Shown: positions 9,165 through 20,009 of the stretch, in pieces
Position numbering within the stretch: the stretch's first letter is position 1
How the letters are laid out: every line of letters begins with the position of its first letter
NCBI RefSeq assembly: GCF_000828635.1
Contig: NZ_AP012547.1
Location: forward strand, 2,046,001-2,110,000
Direction: 5' to 3'
DNA length: 64,000 bases
DNA from: Sulfuritalea hydrogenivorans sk43H
Lineage (GTDB): Bacteria; Pseudomonadota; Gammaproteobacteria; Burkholderiales; Rhodocyclaceae
The notes under the pieces: model-generated
The model's database searches: none
The model's input: the letters and a program-made list of their open reading frames with translations, nothing else
What the model was told of the DNA's origin: nothing
Program-made: the position numbers and the translations under genes

Positions 9165-9820
9165 ATCCGGTCCTGCCCGTCGTCACCGCCGTCCTCGCGG
9201 CCTGCCTCTACCTGGTCGGGCTCGCGCTCGACATGTTCTGGCTCAAGCTGCTGACCAAGCCCTGGCTGGTGGTGGCGCTTGCTGTCGCGGTATGGAAGCA
9301 CGCCGGCGACGGCGCCGGGCGCCGCATCGCCTGGGGCCTGCTGGCCGGCGCCGTCGGCGATGTCTGCCTGGCGCTGCCCAATGCCTTCCTGCCCGGCATG
9401 ATTGCCTTCGCCGTCGGCCACGGACTGTATGTCCTTGCCTTCCTGCACTGGAGCCGCGCCCCGGCGCCGGCCTTGCTGGCGCCCGTCGCCGTCTTTGCCG
9501 GAACCGGGCTGTGGCTGATGTTGCCCGGTGCCGGTGCACTGACGCTGCCCCTGACGGTCTATGTGTTCATCATCGGCGCAATGATCTGGCGCGCCGCCGC
9601 CTGCGCACTGGAAACGCGAAACGACGCCTTCGCACGCTGGGGCCTGCTGGCCGGCGCCGTACTGTTCGGCTTTTCGGATTTCCTGATCGGCATCCATCGC
9701 TTCCACCAACCGCTGCCGGGCGTCGCCTTTCCCATCATCCTGAGCTACTGGGCTGGACAGGCGCTGCTCGCCGCAAGCGCGATCCGGCGTCGGGCATGGG
9801 CTGGCGGAACCCCCCAATAG
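9161..9820 (+). CDS. YhhN-family membrane protein (lysoplasmalogenase-like)
   Basis: 219 residues, about seven to eight membrane helices. GDVCLALPNAFLPG ... FAVGHGLYVLAF and FGFSDFLIGIHRF match the YhhN/TMEM86 family, which includes lysoplasmalogenase (cleaves the vinyl-ether bond of lysoplasmalogens). Bacterial members are poorly characterised, so the reaction is a family inference. The ATG at 9161 overlaps the MFS stop by 4 bp and fixes the start; a much longer open frame upstream is only the shadow of the MFS gene. Confidence 0.78.
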   Translation: MNPVLPVVTAVLAACLYLVGLALDMFWLKLLTKPWLVVALAVAVWKHAGDGAGRRIAWGLLAGAVGDVCLALPNAFLPGMIAFAVGHGLYVLAFLHWSRAPAPALLAPVAVFAGTGLWLMLPGAGALTLPLTVYVFIIGAMIWRAAACALETRNDAFARWGLLAGAVLFGFSDFLIGIHRFHQPLPGVAFPIILSYWAGQALLAASAIRRRAWAGGTPQ

Positions 9821-9870
9821 GCATAGAATCACGCCCAGACACCGGACAGGAAAATACGGCCCGGCACGGA

Positions 9871-11244
9871 ATGCACACCGCCTTTGAAAAACCCGAGCGA
9901 GCCTCCCTGTGGCTCCACTCATTGCTCTTCGCGCGCATCGCGGGCGTGGTGGTGTTCGTCGTCCTGGCCATTGCGGTGGAAGTGCTGCTGGGATTCCACA
10001 ATGCCGAAACGGATGCCACCCGCAAGATGGAATCGCTTTCCTTTGCCGGCAACCTGCGGGCCCTGGCTGAAAGCGAACTGAATGCCGTGCTGTTCCTTTC
10101 AAACGGACTCGCGGGCTACCTGACGGTAAGTCAGGACAGAATCCGCCCGGACGAAATCCAGGCCATTCAGGCCGAGCTTCATCGCAACAGCCGCAATGTG
10201 CGCAACTTTGCCATTGCGCAAGGCTATGTCATCCGCTGGGTCTATCCACAGGCGGGCAACGAAAAAGCCGTCGGCTTCGACTATTCCCGCAGCGAAAGCC
10301 AGTGGCCCGGCGTCAAGCGTACGATCGACGACAAACGCGGAACCCTGGTGGGGCCGGTGCGCCTGGTACAAGGCGGTATGGGACTGATCTATCGCTATCC
10401 GGTATTCGTCAAGGACAAATACTGGGGCATGCTGTCCACAGTGGTCGATGTCGATGGTTTCCTGCGCAGTGCTTTCAAGGAGGCAGCCAACCAGCGCTAC
10501 GAGTTTGCCGTGGCCGTGCTAGCGGAGAAGGGGCCGCCGCATGTGTTCTGGGGCAATCCGGCCTTGTTCCAGTCTCCCGATGCCGTCCTGCTCGATGCCA
10601 ATGTGCCGAATGGCAAATGGCTCTATGCGGTGCGTCAGAAGGCGGCACCAGGGCAGTTGCGGGACTGGTCGTTGCGCATGCTGGGCTGGCTGATGGCGTC
10701 CCTGCTGGGCCTGGCCATGTACCTGCTGCTGAAAAGCCGTGTCGAGCTTGCGCAACTGGCGCTGTTCGACACGCTCACCGGGCTGCCCAACCGCCGCCTG
10801 CTGGAAGATCGCCTGCATCAGGCCCTGAGTCGCCACGGACGCCGCCCGGCAAGCCGTTGCGGACTGATCTTCATCGATCTCGACAAGTTCAAGGCGATCA
10901 ACGACACCCATGGACACAAGGCCGGCGACGTCGTGCTGCAAACCGTGGCACAGCGCATCCGCGAGGAAATTCGCGCCGGCGACACGGTGGCGCGCTGGGG
11001 CGGCGACGAACTGGTGGTGGTGGTCGAGGAGACCGATACCGCCAAAATCGAGCAACTCGTCGCCCGGCTGCGGGAACTGGTCACCACGCCGATCGAAGTC
11101 GATGGGCTTGCGCTGAAGGTCGGCGTCTCGGTCGGCGTCGCCATATTCCCCGACGACGCGACCTCCTCCACCAAGCTGTTGAAGATCGCCGACCAGCGCA
11201 TGTACGAAGACAAGCAGCGCGAGCGGACTGAACAAACGTCCTGA
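9871..11244 (+). CDS. CHASE-domain diguanylate cyclase
   Basis: 457 residues. Membrane helix about residues 20-42, a periplasmic region to about 270 with CHASE-domain features (AIAQGYVIRWVYPQAGNEKA, RGTLVGPVRLVQGG), second helix about 275-292, then a GGDEF domain. Active loop is RWGGDELVVVVEE (GGDEL, functional variant), with I-site RAGD five residues before it. CHASE domains bind small extracellular ligands. Likely an inner-membrane c-di-GMP synthase responding to an external small molecule. ATG at 9871 gives a complete first helix; the ribosome site is weak. A copy of the dispersed repeat starts 2 bp after its stop. Confidence 0.88.
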   Translation: MHTAFEKPERASLWLHSLLFARIAGVVVFVVLAIAVEVLLGFHNAETDATRKMESLSFAGNLRALAESELNAVLFLSNGLAGYLTVSQDRIRPDEIQAIQAELHRNSRNVRNFAIAQGYVIRWVYPQAGNEKAVGFDYSRSESQWPGVKRTIDDKRGTLVGPVRLVQGGMGLIYRYPVFVKDKYWGMLSTVVDVDGFLRSAFKEAANQRYEFAVAVLAEKGPPHVFWGNPALFQSPDAVLLDANVPNGKWLYAVRQKAAPGQLRDWSLRMLGWLMASLLGLAMYLLLKSRVELAQLALFDTLTGLPNRRLLEDRLHQALSRHGRRPASRCGLIFIDLDKFKAINDTHGHKAGDVVLQTVAQRIREEIRAGDTVARWGGDELVVVVEETDTAKIEQLVARLRELVTTPIEVDGLALKVGVSVGVAIFPDDATSSTKLLKIADQRMYEDKQRERTEQTS

Positions 11245-11246
11245 GC

Positions 11247-11270
11247 CGCCGTATCGCTGGCGCCGACTCT
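11247..11270 (-). repeat. Dispersed 24-bp repeat, copy 2 (intergenic)
   Basis: Minus-strand copy (AGTCGGCGCCAGCGATACGG core) starting 2 bp after the stop of the CHASE-GGDEF gene, in the 100-bp gap before the FAD oxidoreductase. Confidence 0.75.
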
Positions 11271-11344
11271 TGCCGGCGAGAACCGGAAATACAGGCTGAA
11301 GATAGAATGACGGCCTTTTTGCCAGCGGCGATGGCGTACCACCC

Positions 11345-12961
11345 ATGCGACTGACCGAACTCAAGCTCCCGCTCGATCACACCGAGGCCGAACTGCGCGG
11401 CGCAATCCTCAAACGTCTGGGGATTGCCGCGGATGAACTCGTCGGCCATTCGATATTCCGCCGCAGTTACGACGCGCGCAAACCCTCGGCGATCGTCTTC
11501 ATCTATACGCTGGACATCGAAGTACGGAATGAAGCCGCCCTGCTCGCGCGCCTGCGCGGCGATCGTCATGTCGGACCGACGCCAGACACCTCCTATCACT
11601 TCGTCACCAACGCGCCACGGACGGCGGAGTCGCCGCGCCCGGTGGTGATCGGCACCGGCCCCTGCGGGCTGTTCGCCGGGCTGATCCTGGCGCAGATGGG
11701 CTTCCGGCCCTTGATCCTCGAACGCGGCAAGGCCGTGCGCGAGCGTACCCAGGACACCTGGGGCCTGTGGCGCAAGGGGCAGTTGAATCCCGAGTCCAAC
11801 GTGCAGTTCGGCGAAGGCGGCGCCGGCACCTTTTCCGACGGCAAGCTCTACAGCCAGATCAAGGACCCCCAGTATCGCGGGCGCAAGGTGCTGACCGAAT
11901 TCGTCAAGGCCGGCGCCCCGGCGGAAATCCTCTACGTCGCCAAACCGCATATCGGCACCTTCAAGCTGGTCGGCATGGTCGAGAACATGCGCGCCGAAAT
12001 CGAGGCGCTGGGCGGCGAAATCCGCTTCGGCAGCCGCGTCGAGGACATCGAGATCGAGCAGGGCCGGGTGCGCGGGCTACGGCTGGCCGATGGCGAGTTC
12101 ATTGCCGCCAGCCACGTCGTGCTGGCGGTCGGCCACAGCGCGCGCGACACCTTCGAGATGCTCCATGCGCGCGGCGTGCATATCGAAGCCAAGCCGTTTT
12201 CGATCGGCGTGCGCATCGAACATCCGCAGTCGCTGATCGACCGCGCCCGCCTCGGCAGGAACGCCGGCAACCCGCTGCTCGGCGCGGCGGATTACAAGCT
12301 GGTGCACCACTGCGCCAATGGCCGCTCGGCCTACAGCTTCTGCATGTGTCCCGGCGGCACCTTGGTCGCCGCCACCTCGGAACCGGGCCGCGTCGTGACC
12401 AACGGCATGAGCCAGTATTCGCGCAACGAGCGCAATGCCAACAGCGCGCTGGTGGTCGGCGTCACGCCGGCCGATTACCCCGGCAGCGAAACTGATCCGC
12501 TGGCCGGCATTGCCTTCCAGCGCCACTGGGAAAGCCTCGCCTTCGAGGCCGGCGGCGGCAACTACAACGCGCCGGCGCAACGGGTCGGCGACTTCCTCGC
12601 CGGCAGGCCGTCGACAACACTCGGCTCGGTCGTGCCGTCCTATACGCCCGGCGTGCAGCCGACCGATCTGGCGCGCTGCCTGCCGGATTACGTGGTCGCC
12701 GCGCTGCGCGAATCGCTGCCCGCCTTCGGCAGGGAGATCGCCGGTTTCGCGATGGAGGATGCATTGCTGACCGGGGTCGAAACGCGCACCTCATCGCCGA
12801 TTCGCATCACGCGCGACGACGAGTTCCAGAGCCTGAATACTCGCGGCCTGTTTCCCGCCGGCGAAGGCGCCGGCTATGCGGGAGGCATTCTCTCGGCGGC
12901 GGTCGACGGCATCAAGGTCGCCGAAGCCGTGGCCTTGAGCATGACCGCGCGACAGGATTAA
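11345..12961 (+). CDS. FAD-dependent oxidoreductase (COG2509-like)
   Basis: 538 residues. Dinucleotide-binding motif VIGTGPCGLFAGLILAQMGF near residue 100, preceded by an N-terminal domain (LTELKLPLDHTEAELRGAIL) typical of COG2509 dehydrogenases, and a C-terminal FAD motif RGLFPAGEGAGYAGGILSAA. Family members are annotated as uncharacterised FAD-dependent dehydrogenases; the substrate is not known. Soluble. Convergent with hoxV, with a hairpin element between them. Confidence 0.85.
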   Translation: MRLTELKLPLDHTEAELRGAILKRLGIAADELVGHSIFRRSYDARKPSAIVFIYTLDIEVRNEAALLARLRGDRHVGPTPDTSYHFVTNAPRTAESPRPVVIGTGPCGLFAGLILAQMGFRPLILERGKAVRERTQDTWGLWRKGQLNPESNVQFGEGGAGTFSDGKLYSQIKDPQYRGRKVLTEFVKAGAPAEILYVAKPHIGTFKLVGMVENMRAEIEALGGEIRFGSRVEDIEIEQGRVRGLRLADGEFIAASHVVLAVGHSARDTFEMLHARGVHIEAKPFSIGVRIEHPQSLIDRARLGRNAGNPLLGAADYKLVHHCANGRSAYSFCMCPGGTLVAATSEPGRVVTNGMSQYSRNERNANSALVVGVTPADYPGSETDPLAGIAFQRHWESLAFEAGGGNYNAPAQRVGDFLAGRPSTTLGSVVPSYTPGVQPTDLARCLPDYVVAALRESLPAFGREIAGFAMEDALLTGVETRTSSPIRITRDDEFQSLNTRGLFPAGEGAGYAGGILSAAVDGIKVAEAVALSMTARQD

Positions 12962-12969
12962 CCCAATTC

Positions 12970-13077
12970 ATCCGCAGATGACGCAGATTTTCACGGATTA
13001 AACCGTGGCCACCGGGTTGAACGCAATCGCCGGAAAACCCGATGATCTCATCTGCGTAATCTGCGAAATCTGCGGAT
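12970..13077. repeat. Long imperfect inverted repeat (ATCCGCAGAT type)
   Basis: Left arm 12970-12999 begins ATCCGCAGATGACGCAGAT; right arm 13045-13077 ends with ATCTGCGAAATCTGCGGAT, the reverse complement with small differences. About 45 bp lie between the arms. It fills the gap between two convergent genes (FAD oxidoreductase and hoxV), so transcripts from either side could fold it; it may serve as a bidirectional terminator. This arm sequence resembles a non-coding hairpin repeat scattered in many unrelated bacterial genomes. Confidence 0.8.
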
Positions 13078-13092
13078 CCCGCTTTTCACCGT

Positions 13093-14061
13093 TCATAACC
13101 ACTCCAGTTCCCAGCGCACGCAGGGATCGAGCGCCGCCACGGCACGGGCGGCAAAGGCTTGCACGGCACCCCGGTCGGTCGCATCCCGCCCCATGAGCCA
13201 GCCGGCCAGCGGCCCTTGCGGATGGAAATTCCATTCGGTGGGCGCGACGATGACGTAGTCGGCGATGCGGTCGCCATCGAGCGTGATCTCGTGCATCAAC
13301 AGTCCGCGCGCGGTTTCCACCAGCGCGCGCCCCCGCCCGGCACCCGACGGCACCGCGCTCGCCGTACCGCCAGCGCCGACTTTCTCCGTGCCGGCAGCCC
13401 AGTCGCGCACCTCCCCGAGACGCGCCAGCCAGCGCGCGGCAAAGGCTCCCGCCGCAAGCTCCGCCCCGCCCTGCTGTCTGGCCATCGCCCCGGTTTCGGC
13501 GGCGGCCCCTTGCCAATGGGGCAGTTGCGCAAAACCGGCGTCAAGCCGGGGCCACCACTCCAGCGAGCCTTGCGCACTCAAGGGCGGCAGCCAGCGTGGC
13601 ACCGAATCGCTGGCATCTTCAAGCTTTGTCAGCGCCCGACCCTGGGCTTCGATGGAAGCCGCGCCGAGCAATTCGCCAAGTTCCTTGCGCTGCCCGCCGG
13701 CGATCAACGACAGGGCCGCAACAAACTCCCGCTGCATGGCAGTGGCGCCAAGCAATGCCGGCAGGTCGAGCAGCCAGCGCCAGAGATGCTCGCGCAACGC
13801 CTCCTGCTGGATCGCCGGATCGAGGTATGGCGTGCGCTGGTTGCCGCGCGCAGCCGCCAATGCAAGCATTGCGGCATTTCCCTGGGCTTTGCCGCACAGG
13901 GAAAACAGCAAGGGCACCATGTGCACGCCATCGTCCGCCGCCCGGCCGCGCAGGTAGTGCGCAATGGCGGGCCGCTCGCTGCCGACACTGACGGCACTCA
14001 GCTTTCCTTCCGCGCTTCCCAGCCGCAGGCGGACGCAGCCCGGATCGATGCCCGCCGTCAT
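13093..14061 (-). CDS. hoxV: Hydrogenase assembly protein HoxV/HupK
   Basis: 322 residues, last gene of the H2-sensor operon. It resembles a shortened hydrogenase large subunit: the C-terminal region has VIVAPTEWNFHPQGPLAGWL and ends DPCVRWELEWL where active large subunits have DPCxxCxxH. The N-terminal CxxC pair of large subunits is absent. HoxV/HupK proteins are known as scaffolds for Fe(CN)2CO transfer to the uptake-hydrogenase large subunit. Overlaps hoxJ by 4 bp. A copy of the dispersed repeat (13360-13383) encodes KVGAGGTA in its middle. Confidence 0.82.
   Translation of the reverse strand: MTAGIDPGCVRLRLGSAEGKLSAVSVGSERPAIAHYLRGRAADDGVHMVPLLFSLCGKAQGNAAMLALAAARGNQRTPYLDPAIQQEALREHLWRWLLDLPALLGATAMQREFVAALSLIAGGQRKELGELLGAASIEAQGRALTKLEDASDSVPRWLPPLSAQGSLEWWPRLDAGFAQLPHWQGAAAETGAMARQQGGAELAAGAFAARWLARLGEVRDWAAGTEKVGAGGTASAVPSGAGRGRALVETARGLLMHEITLDGDRIADYVIVAPTEWNFHPQGPLAGWLMGRDATDRGAVQAFAARAVAALDPCVRWELEWL
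13360..13383 (-). repeat. Dispersed 24-bp repeat, copy 3 (inside hoxV)
   Basis: Minus-strand copy differing from the consensus only in the GGCGGTACGG half. In frame it reads KVGAGGTA, as in copy 1. Confidence 0.72.
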
Positions 14062-15452
14062 TCCTGAATCATCGGCAGATGCAGCGAAAACAGGGCACCG
14101 CCCTTGGGATGATTGCTCACCGTGAGCTTGCCGCCGTGGCGTTCGACGATGCCGTAACTGATCGCGAGACCCAGGCCGGTGCCGCGTCCCACGGGTTTGG
14201 TGGTGAAAAACGGGTCGAACAGCTTGCCGAGGTTTTCGGCCGGAATGCCGGGGCCGCTATCGCGAAACTCGATGACCGCTTCATTGCTGCCGTCCCGCCC
14301 CGAGATGTCGAGTCGCCGCTCGCGCGCATTCTCGGTGGCGTCCGCCGCGTTCTGCACCAGGTTCATGACCACCTGCTGCACCTGGCCGGGCGAACCCGAC
14401 ACCTGGAGCGATGCCGGAAGGTTCAGGCTCACCTCGAACTGATTGGCGGTGGCCTTGCATACCCACTGCACCGCGCGCTCGACCACTTCGACCAGATCGA
14501 AGACGCGCCGCTCGTCACGATCCGTCGCCGAGAAACGCTTGAGCGCATCGACGATGTCGCGGGTACGCTCGGCGCCTTCCACCGTGCCGTCGATCAGCGA
14601 GGGCAGATCGTCGAGCAGGCGATCGATGCGCAGCTCGTGGCGCAAGGCCTCGCGTTCATCGCGCGGCATGTCGTTGTGGACCGCGGCCAGATAGCGCCCG
14701 AGCCGCTCGGCATAGCGTTTCATGGCCACCGTATTGCCGTAGACAAAGCTGATCGGATTGTTCAGCTCGTGCGCCACGCCGGCGACCAGGCGCCCCAGCG
14801 ACGCCATCTTTTCGGAATGGATCAGTTGTTGCTGGGTCGTCTTGAGATCGTCATGGGCGCGGCGCAGCGCCTGGTAGGCGCGCCGCAGCTCGCCCACCGG
14901 ACGACCGGTGATGACCAGGCCGAGCATCTTGCCGACGCCGTTGTAGCGCGGCGTGCAGTTGAGCGAAACGGGGATCGCGCTGCCGTTGGCCGCCTTGAGC
15001 TGCATCTCGAAGTCTTCCACGGCATGGCTGCTTTGGTCGGCGAACAGGCGCCCGGCATTCTGGCGCGACTCTTCGTCGGCGAACAGGTCGAATACCGAGC
15101 GCCCCGGCAAGCCGGCCGCATCAACGCCAAGCAGGGAGGCCAGCGCCTCGTTGACGGTCTCGATCACACCGGCGCGGCTGCAGACGATCAGCAGATCCGA
15201 CATCGAGGTCAGCACCGAGGAAATGAACTGCTGCGTATCTTCCAGCGTGGCGTTCTTCTCTTCCAGCGCGACTTCATACTGGAGCAGATCGTTATAGACC
15301 TCGTCCATCTTGCGGATCACGTCGAGCCAGATGCCGTCCTCGGCCGAAGCGCCGGCAGCGGCCGCCAGCATTTCGACCGTCAGCGCGGATCGCGGTTCGT
15401 CCGGCTGGCTGACTGGAGCCGCGGCGGAACCGGCGCCGGAGGGTTCACTCAT
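14058..15452 (-). CDS. hoxJ: H2-signalling histidine kinase HoxJ
   Basis: 464 residues. A PAS domain (about 80-200) precedes the transmitter: H-box [17 protein letters not shown]-box near [16 protein letters not shown]1 [12 protein letters not shown]-box [10 protein letters not shown] and G2 [13 protein letters not shown]. No membrane segment, as known for HoxJ, which docks to the regulatory hydrogenase HoxBC and phosphorylates HoxA in the absence of H2. The glycine-rich G2 box is intact, unlike the inactivated HoxJ of Cupriavidus necator H16. ATG at 15452 is chosen; an in-frame TTG at 15473 is the alternative. Confidence 0.88.
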   Translation of the reverse strand: MSEPSGAGSAAAPVSQPDEPRSALTVEMLAAAAGASAEDGIWLDVIRKMDEVYNDLLQYEVALEEKNATLEDTQQFISSVLTSMSDLLIVCSRAGVIETVNEALASLLGVDAAGLPGRSVFDLFADEESRQNAGRLFADQSSHAVEDFEMQLKAANGSAIPVSLNCTPRYNGVGKMLGLVITGRPVGELRRAYQALRRAHDDLKTTQQQLIHSEKMASLGRLVAGVAHELNNPISFVYGNTVAMKRYAERLGRYLAAVHNDMPRDEREALRHELRIDRLLDDLPSLIDGTVEGAERTRDIVDALKRFSATDRDERRVFDLVEVVERAVQWVCKATANQFEVSLNLPASLQVSGSPGQVQQVVMNLVQNAADATENARERRLDISGRDGSNEAVIEFRDSGPGIPAENLGKLFDPFFTTKPVGRGTGLGLAISYGIVERHGGKLTVSNHPKGGALFSLHLPMIQE

Positions 15453-15475
15453 GCGCGGAATCCACTCCGGCAAAC

Positions 15476-15913
15476 TCAGGCTTTGTCGATGGCACGATAG
15501 ACGGCCTGAAAGCGGGCGTTCTCCGCGACGCCGAAGTCGCCGGGAGCGTATTGCAGCACCCAGTCCCGCGCCAGGCCATGCAAGACATCGCCGCCGGAGG
15601 ATCGCGCCAGCGTGAATGCTTCATGCATCTGCCGCGCCAGCACCGGCACCTGTCGGGCCCGGTAGCGCCCGTCCTCGCCGGCTTGCAGCGGCTCGACCGG
15701 CAGGTATTTGGCATCGAAACGATTGCGGGAAACGCTCCAGCGGTCGCCGGTCGACCCGGTGATCAGCGCATCGCCGGCCTCGAAGCGATTGCGCCCGACG
15801 CGGCTGAGCAGATCACCCGCCGCCCTGGCAAAGACCACGTCGACAATTTCGTCCTTCACAAACAGTCCTGCCGCAGTGTCCTGGGTCAGGTCGATATTCT
15901 TGAGTTCGAGCAT
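15476..15913 (-). CDS. PGDYG-motif protein in the H2-sensor operon
   Basis: 145 residues, between hoxC and hoxJ on the same strand. The C-terminal half contains VLQYAPGDFGVAENARFQAVY, matching the PGDYG-motif domain (here PGDFG), a small family of unknown function. The first half has RNRFEAGDALITGSTGDRWSVSRNRFDAKY, giving two GD-turn segments that look like repeats of one fold. No signal peptide or membrane helix. ATG at 15913 is preferred, since upstream in-frame codons overlap the hoxC end. Its position suggests a role in sensor maturation or signalling, but that is inference. Confidence 0.7.
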   Translation of the reverse strand: MLELKNIDLTQDTAAGLFVKDEIVDVVFARAAGDLLSRVGRNRFEAGDALITGSTGDRWSVSRNRFDAKYLPVEPLQAGEDGRYRARQVPVLARQMHEAFTLARSSGGDVLHGLARDWVLQYAPGDFGVAENARFQAVYRAIDKA

Positions 15914-15945
15914 GTCGATGTACCGTTGAAGTATCGCGTGCGCGA

Positions 15946-17391
15946 TCAATGTACCGTACACACCATGCATGGATCGAAGCTGCGCACGACATGGTGGATT
16001 GCCGCCGGCAGTGTTTCGGTGTCGCTGGCCGGCAAGCCCGCCAGTGCCTGTTCCAGCGCTCCGGGTTGTCCTTGCGCATCGCGGGGCGAGAAGTTCCATG
16101 TGGTTGGCGCAATGATCTGGTAATTGTGGATGCGTCCGCGCCGCACGGTGATCCAGTGGCCGAGCGATCCGCGCGCCGCCTCGACGAGGCCGACACCGGA
16201 GGTTTCGTCGGCGGGCTGCGCACTGATGCACCAGGGTTCGCCGGGGGCCAGTTGGTTCAGCCAGCGCTCCATCGCCGGCAGCACCAGCGACAGCTCCAGC
16301 AGGCGCGCCACGACGCGCGCGGCGACGCTGCCGCCGCAGCCCCCGATCATGTCGCGCGCCAGCGGGTGCCCCGCCACGACCTGACGCGCCAGCGCGCCGG
16401 TTTCCACCACTTGCCCGGCCAGGCGCGGCGCCTTGCACCACGAGTAGGCGCCGTCCTTTTCTTCCACCGGCAGCGTGCTGCCTGCCGCGGGATGCTGCGG
16501 CAGGCCGGCGGCGGCGTACCACGCATGACTGATGTCTTCCTGAATCGCCGCGACGTCGAATGCCTCCGCGGCGCCGTGCCACAGCCCGGCCGGGAACAGC
16601 CGCCGGTCCTCTTCCTGATAGCAACCGTAACTCATGAAGCGGTCCGTGCCGCGGCCGAGATGCCACAGGTCGATGTCGTCGGCGATGGCGAGAAATGTCC
16701 GCAGGTCGCCGCCGCCGGCGCCTGTGCGGTAGGCCTCGAGTTGCGCGCGGCTGGTGATCGCGGCGACATCTTCCAGCCTGGCGCCGAAAGTTACGGTTTC
16801 GAGGAACTGGCGAAATTCACGCAGCGTCCGGTGCAGGCGGAAGATTTCCGAACTTTGCAGCGGTCGCGTCGAGCCACCCGGCTGCACCGCCAGCGTGTGC
16901 GGCCATTTTCCCGCCAGCAGGCCCATCATTTGCATGAAGCGCGCCCGCGCCGGCAGGATCTGGTTCGGCGCGCTACCGGTCGTGGCGCGAAAGCGTTCGG
17001 CAATCGTTGCATGCCACGGGCGTGTCGCATAGTCGGCATGAGCGAAGTCGGGCATGAAGAACAGGTAGAAATGCGTCAGATGATCAGCCATGTTTTCCGC
17101 GGCCAGCGTCAGGTTGGCCGCCAGCCGACCGTTGGGCGGCGGCGCTATCCCGGCCGCATCGGCCAGGGCCAGCGCGGATGCCGCCGACTGCGCCACCGAA
17201 CAGATGCCGCAAATGCGCGGAACCAGAACCAGCGCATCGGCCGGCACCTTGCCTTGCAGTATCTGCTCGAAGCCGCGATACAGCGGCGAATTGACGTAGG
17301 CCGCTGCAATCCTGCCGCGCTCTATCTCGAGCGTGATTTCAAGGTCGCCTTCGACGCGATTGAAGGGGCCGACAACGCGCCGGGTACTCAT
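15946..17391 (-). CDS. hoxC: Regulatory [NiFe]-hydrogenase large subunit HoxC/HupV
   Basis: 481 residues. Nickel-binding cysteine pairs are at RICGICSVAQS near residue 60 and DPCMVCTVH at the extreme C-terminus. The protein ends exactly at that histidine, so there is no C-terminal peptide to cleave; this is the hallmark of H2-sensing (group 2b) large subunits. Forms the cytoplasmic H2 sensor with HoxB. Overlaps hoxB by 4 bp. Confidence 0.93.
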   Translation of the reverse strand: MSTRRVVGPFNRVEGDLEITLEIERGRIAAAYVNSPLYRGFEQILQGKVPADALVLVPRICGICSVAQSAASALALADAAGIAPPPNGRLAANLTLAAENMADHLTHFYLFFMPDFAHADYATRPWHATIAERFRATTGSAPNQILPARARFMQMMGLLAGKWPHTLAVQPGGSTRPLQSSEIFRLHRTLREFRQFLETVTFGARLEDVAAITSRAQLEAYRTGAGGGDLRTFLAIADDIDLWHLGRGTDRFMSYGCYQEEDRRLFPAGLWHGAAEAFDVAAIQEDISHAWYAAAGLPQHPAAGSTLPVEEKDGAYSWCKAPRLAGQVVETGALARQVVAGHPLARDMIGGCGGSVAARVVARLLELSLVLPAMERWLNQLAPGEPWCISAQPADETSGVGLVEAARGSLGHWITVRRGRIHNYQIIAPTTWNFSPRDAQGQPGALEQALAGLPASDTETLPAAIHHVVRSFDPCMVCTVH

Positions 17392-18376
17392 CGCTTGGTC
17401 CGCTTGACCGAAGGCGCGCGCAGCAGGTGGTCGGAGTGCGCGTTCTCACGCACCCGCGTCGGCGTCGCCGACTTCGACAACGCCGCCAGCGCGATGAACC
17501 AGGCCTTCGGCATGTCGGAGGGCAAGCCGATGGGAATGCCGGCGACCTTCGGCGTGCTCTCGAAGGGATGCCCGGGTTCCTCGAAACCGGGTTCGGTGCA
17601 GCGGATGCAGGCGTAACCGCCCCGCAGGCAGGAGCCTTCGCCGTTCCACAGGCGCTGGTTGCAATCGGCATGGGCCTGGGTGCCGCCGCAGCCGAGATGC
17701 TCCATCAGGCAGCCCTGGTCCGACGATTTCTCGGCGCTGGCCTTGAATTCGTAATACTCGTTGCGCGGGCAGCCGTGATGCACCAGCTGGTCGGCGAAAA
17801 ATCGCGGCCGCCCGAAATCGTCGAGATGCTCGGCCCGCAGCCGGCCATGCGCCAGCATGGCGAGGGTTTCGGTAATCCAGTCGGGATGGGGCGGACAGCC
17901 GGCCACGTTGATCACGGGCAAGCCGCCATGATCGCGGAAGTCGGGGCCGAGCAGGCCACCCGCCGCCTCGCCGTCATATTGCAGGCCGCAGGCATCTGTC
18001 GGGTTGATGCCCGCCGCCGTGATGCCGCCCCAGGAGGAACAGCTGCCTATGGCGACCACGTGCCGCGCGCGCGAGGCGATCTGCCGCACCCACTCGATCA
18101 TCGGCTGCGCCCCGCCGCCGAAACGGTGAAATCCGCCCGTGCCGCGCGGCCCGCGCAGCAACGAGCCTTCGATGCACAGCACGTCGACCGCAACGCGGCC
18201 GTCGGCGCATTGCTCGATGAGCGCCCGGGCCTCATCAACGCCCGCCTCGGAAACGCTCGGATGCCAGAGCAATTCGATGCCTTCATCCTTCAACTCGTGA
18301 AACAGGGAGCCATGCCCGCTGCCCAGCCACGACAGGGTGCAACCGCCGCAACCGCCTGACTGGAGCCAGAGCAGGT

Positions 18377-18380
<4 letters not shown>
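17388..18380 (-). CDS. hoxB: Regulatory [NiFe]-hydrogenase small subunit HoxB/HupU
   Basis: 330 residues starting MNLLWLQSGGCGGCTLSWLG, so the first Fe-S cysteines are at the very N-terminus and there is no Tat signal, as expected for a cytoplasmic sensor. Further cluster ligands: GSCSSWGG, NVAGCPPHPDW, HHGCPRNEYYEF, CLMEHLGCGG, and GGYACIRCTEPGFEE. It carries electrons in the HoxBC sensor and contacts HoxJ. Overlaps hoxA by 4 bp, so translation is coupled to the regulator gene. Confidence 0.93.
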
Positions 18381-19819
<1,439 letters not shown>

Positions 19820-19875
19820 GCCGGACACGCTTCCGCCGGGCCGCCCCAAGGGAGCGTGCAACCAACAGCATGGAA

Positions 19876-19982
19876 GCCGCGAAGCGGCTGAACCGTAATC
19901 ACCCCTTTCCATGGGGCGTAGGCGGGGTTTCGCGGAGCACTGCTCCGCGCCGCCGCAGCCGGTCGGCTGTGCAAAGCCGACC
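19876..19982. repeat. Cluster of perfect hairpins between hypX and hoxA
   Basis: Within the 190-bp gap three perfect inverted repeats follow one another: AGCCGC-gaa-GCGGCT (19876-19890), CGCGGAGCA-c-TGCTCCGCG (19931-19949) and GGTCGGCT-N6-AGCCGACC (19961-19982). A weaker CCCC-N7-GGGG stem lies between the first two. None is followed by a run of T on the minus strand, so they are not classical terminators; they resemble REP-like structures and may slow or process the hypX-hoxA readthrough transcript. Confidence 0.75.
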
Positions 19983-20009
19983 GTGGGGCAGGGGTTGGGG
20001 GATAGGCGC

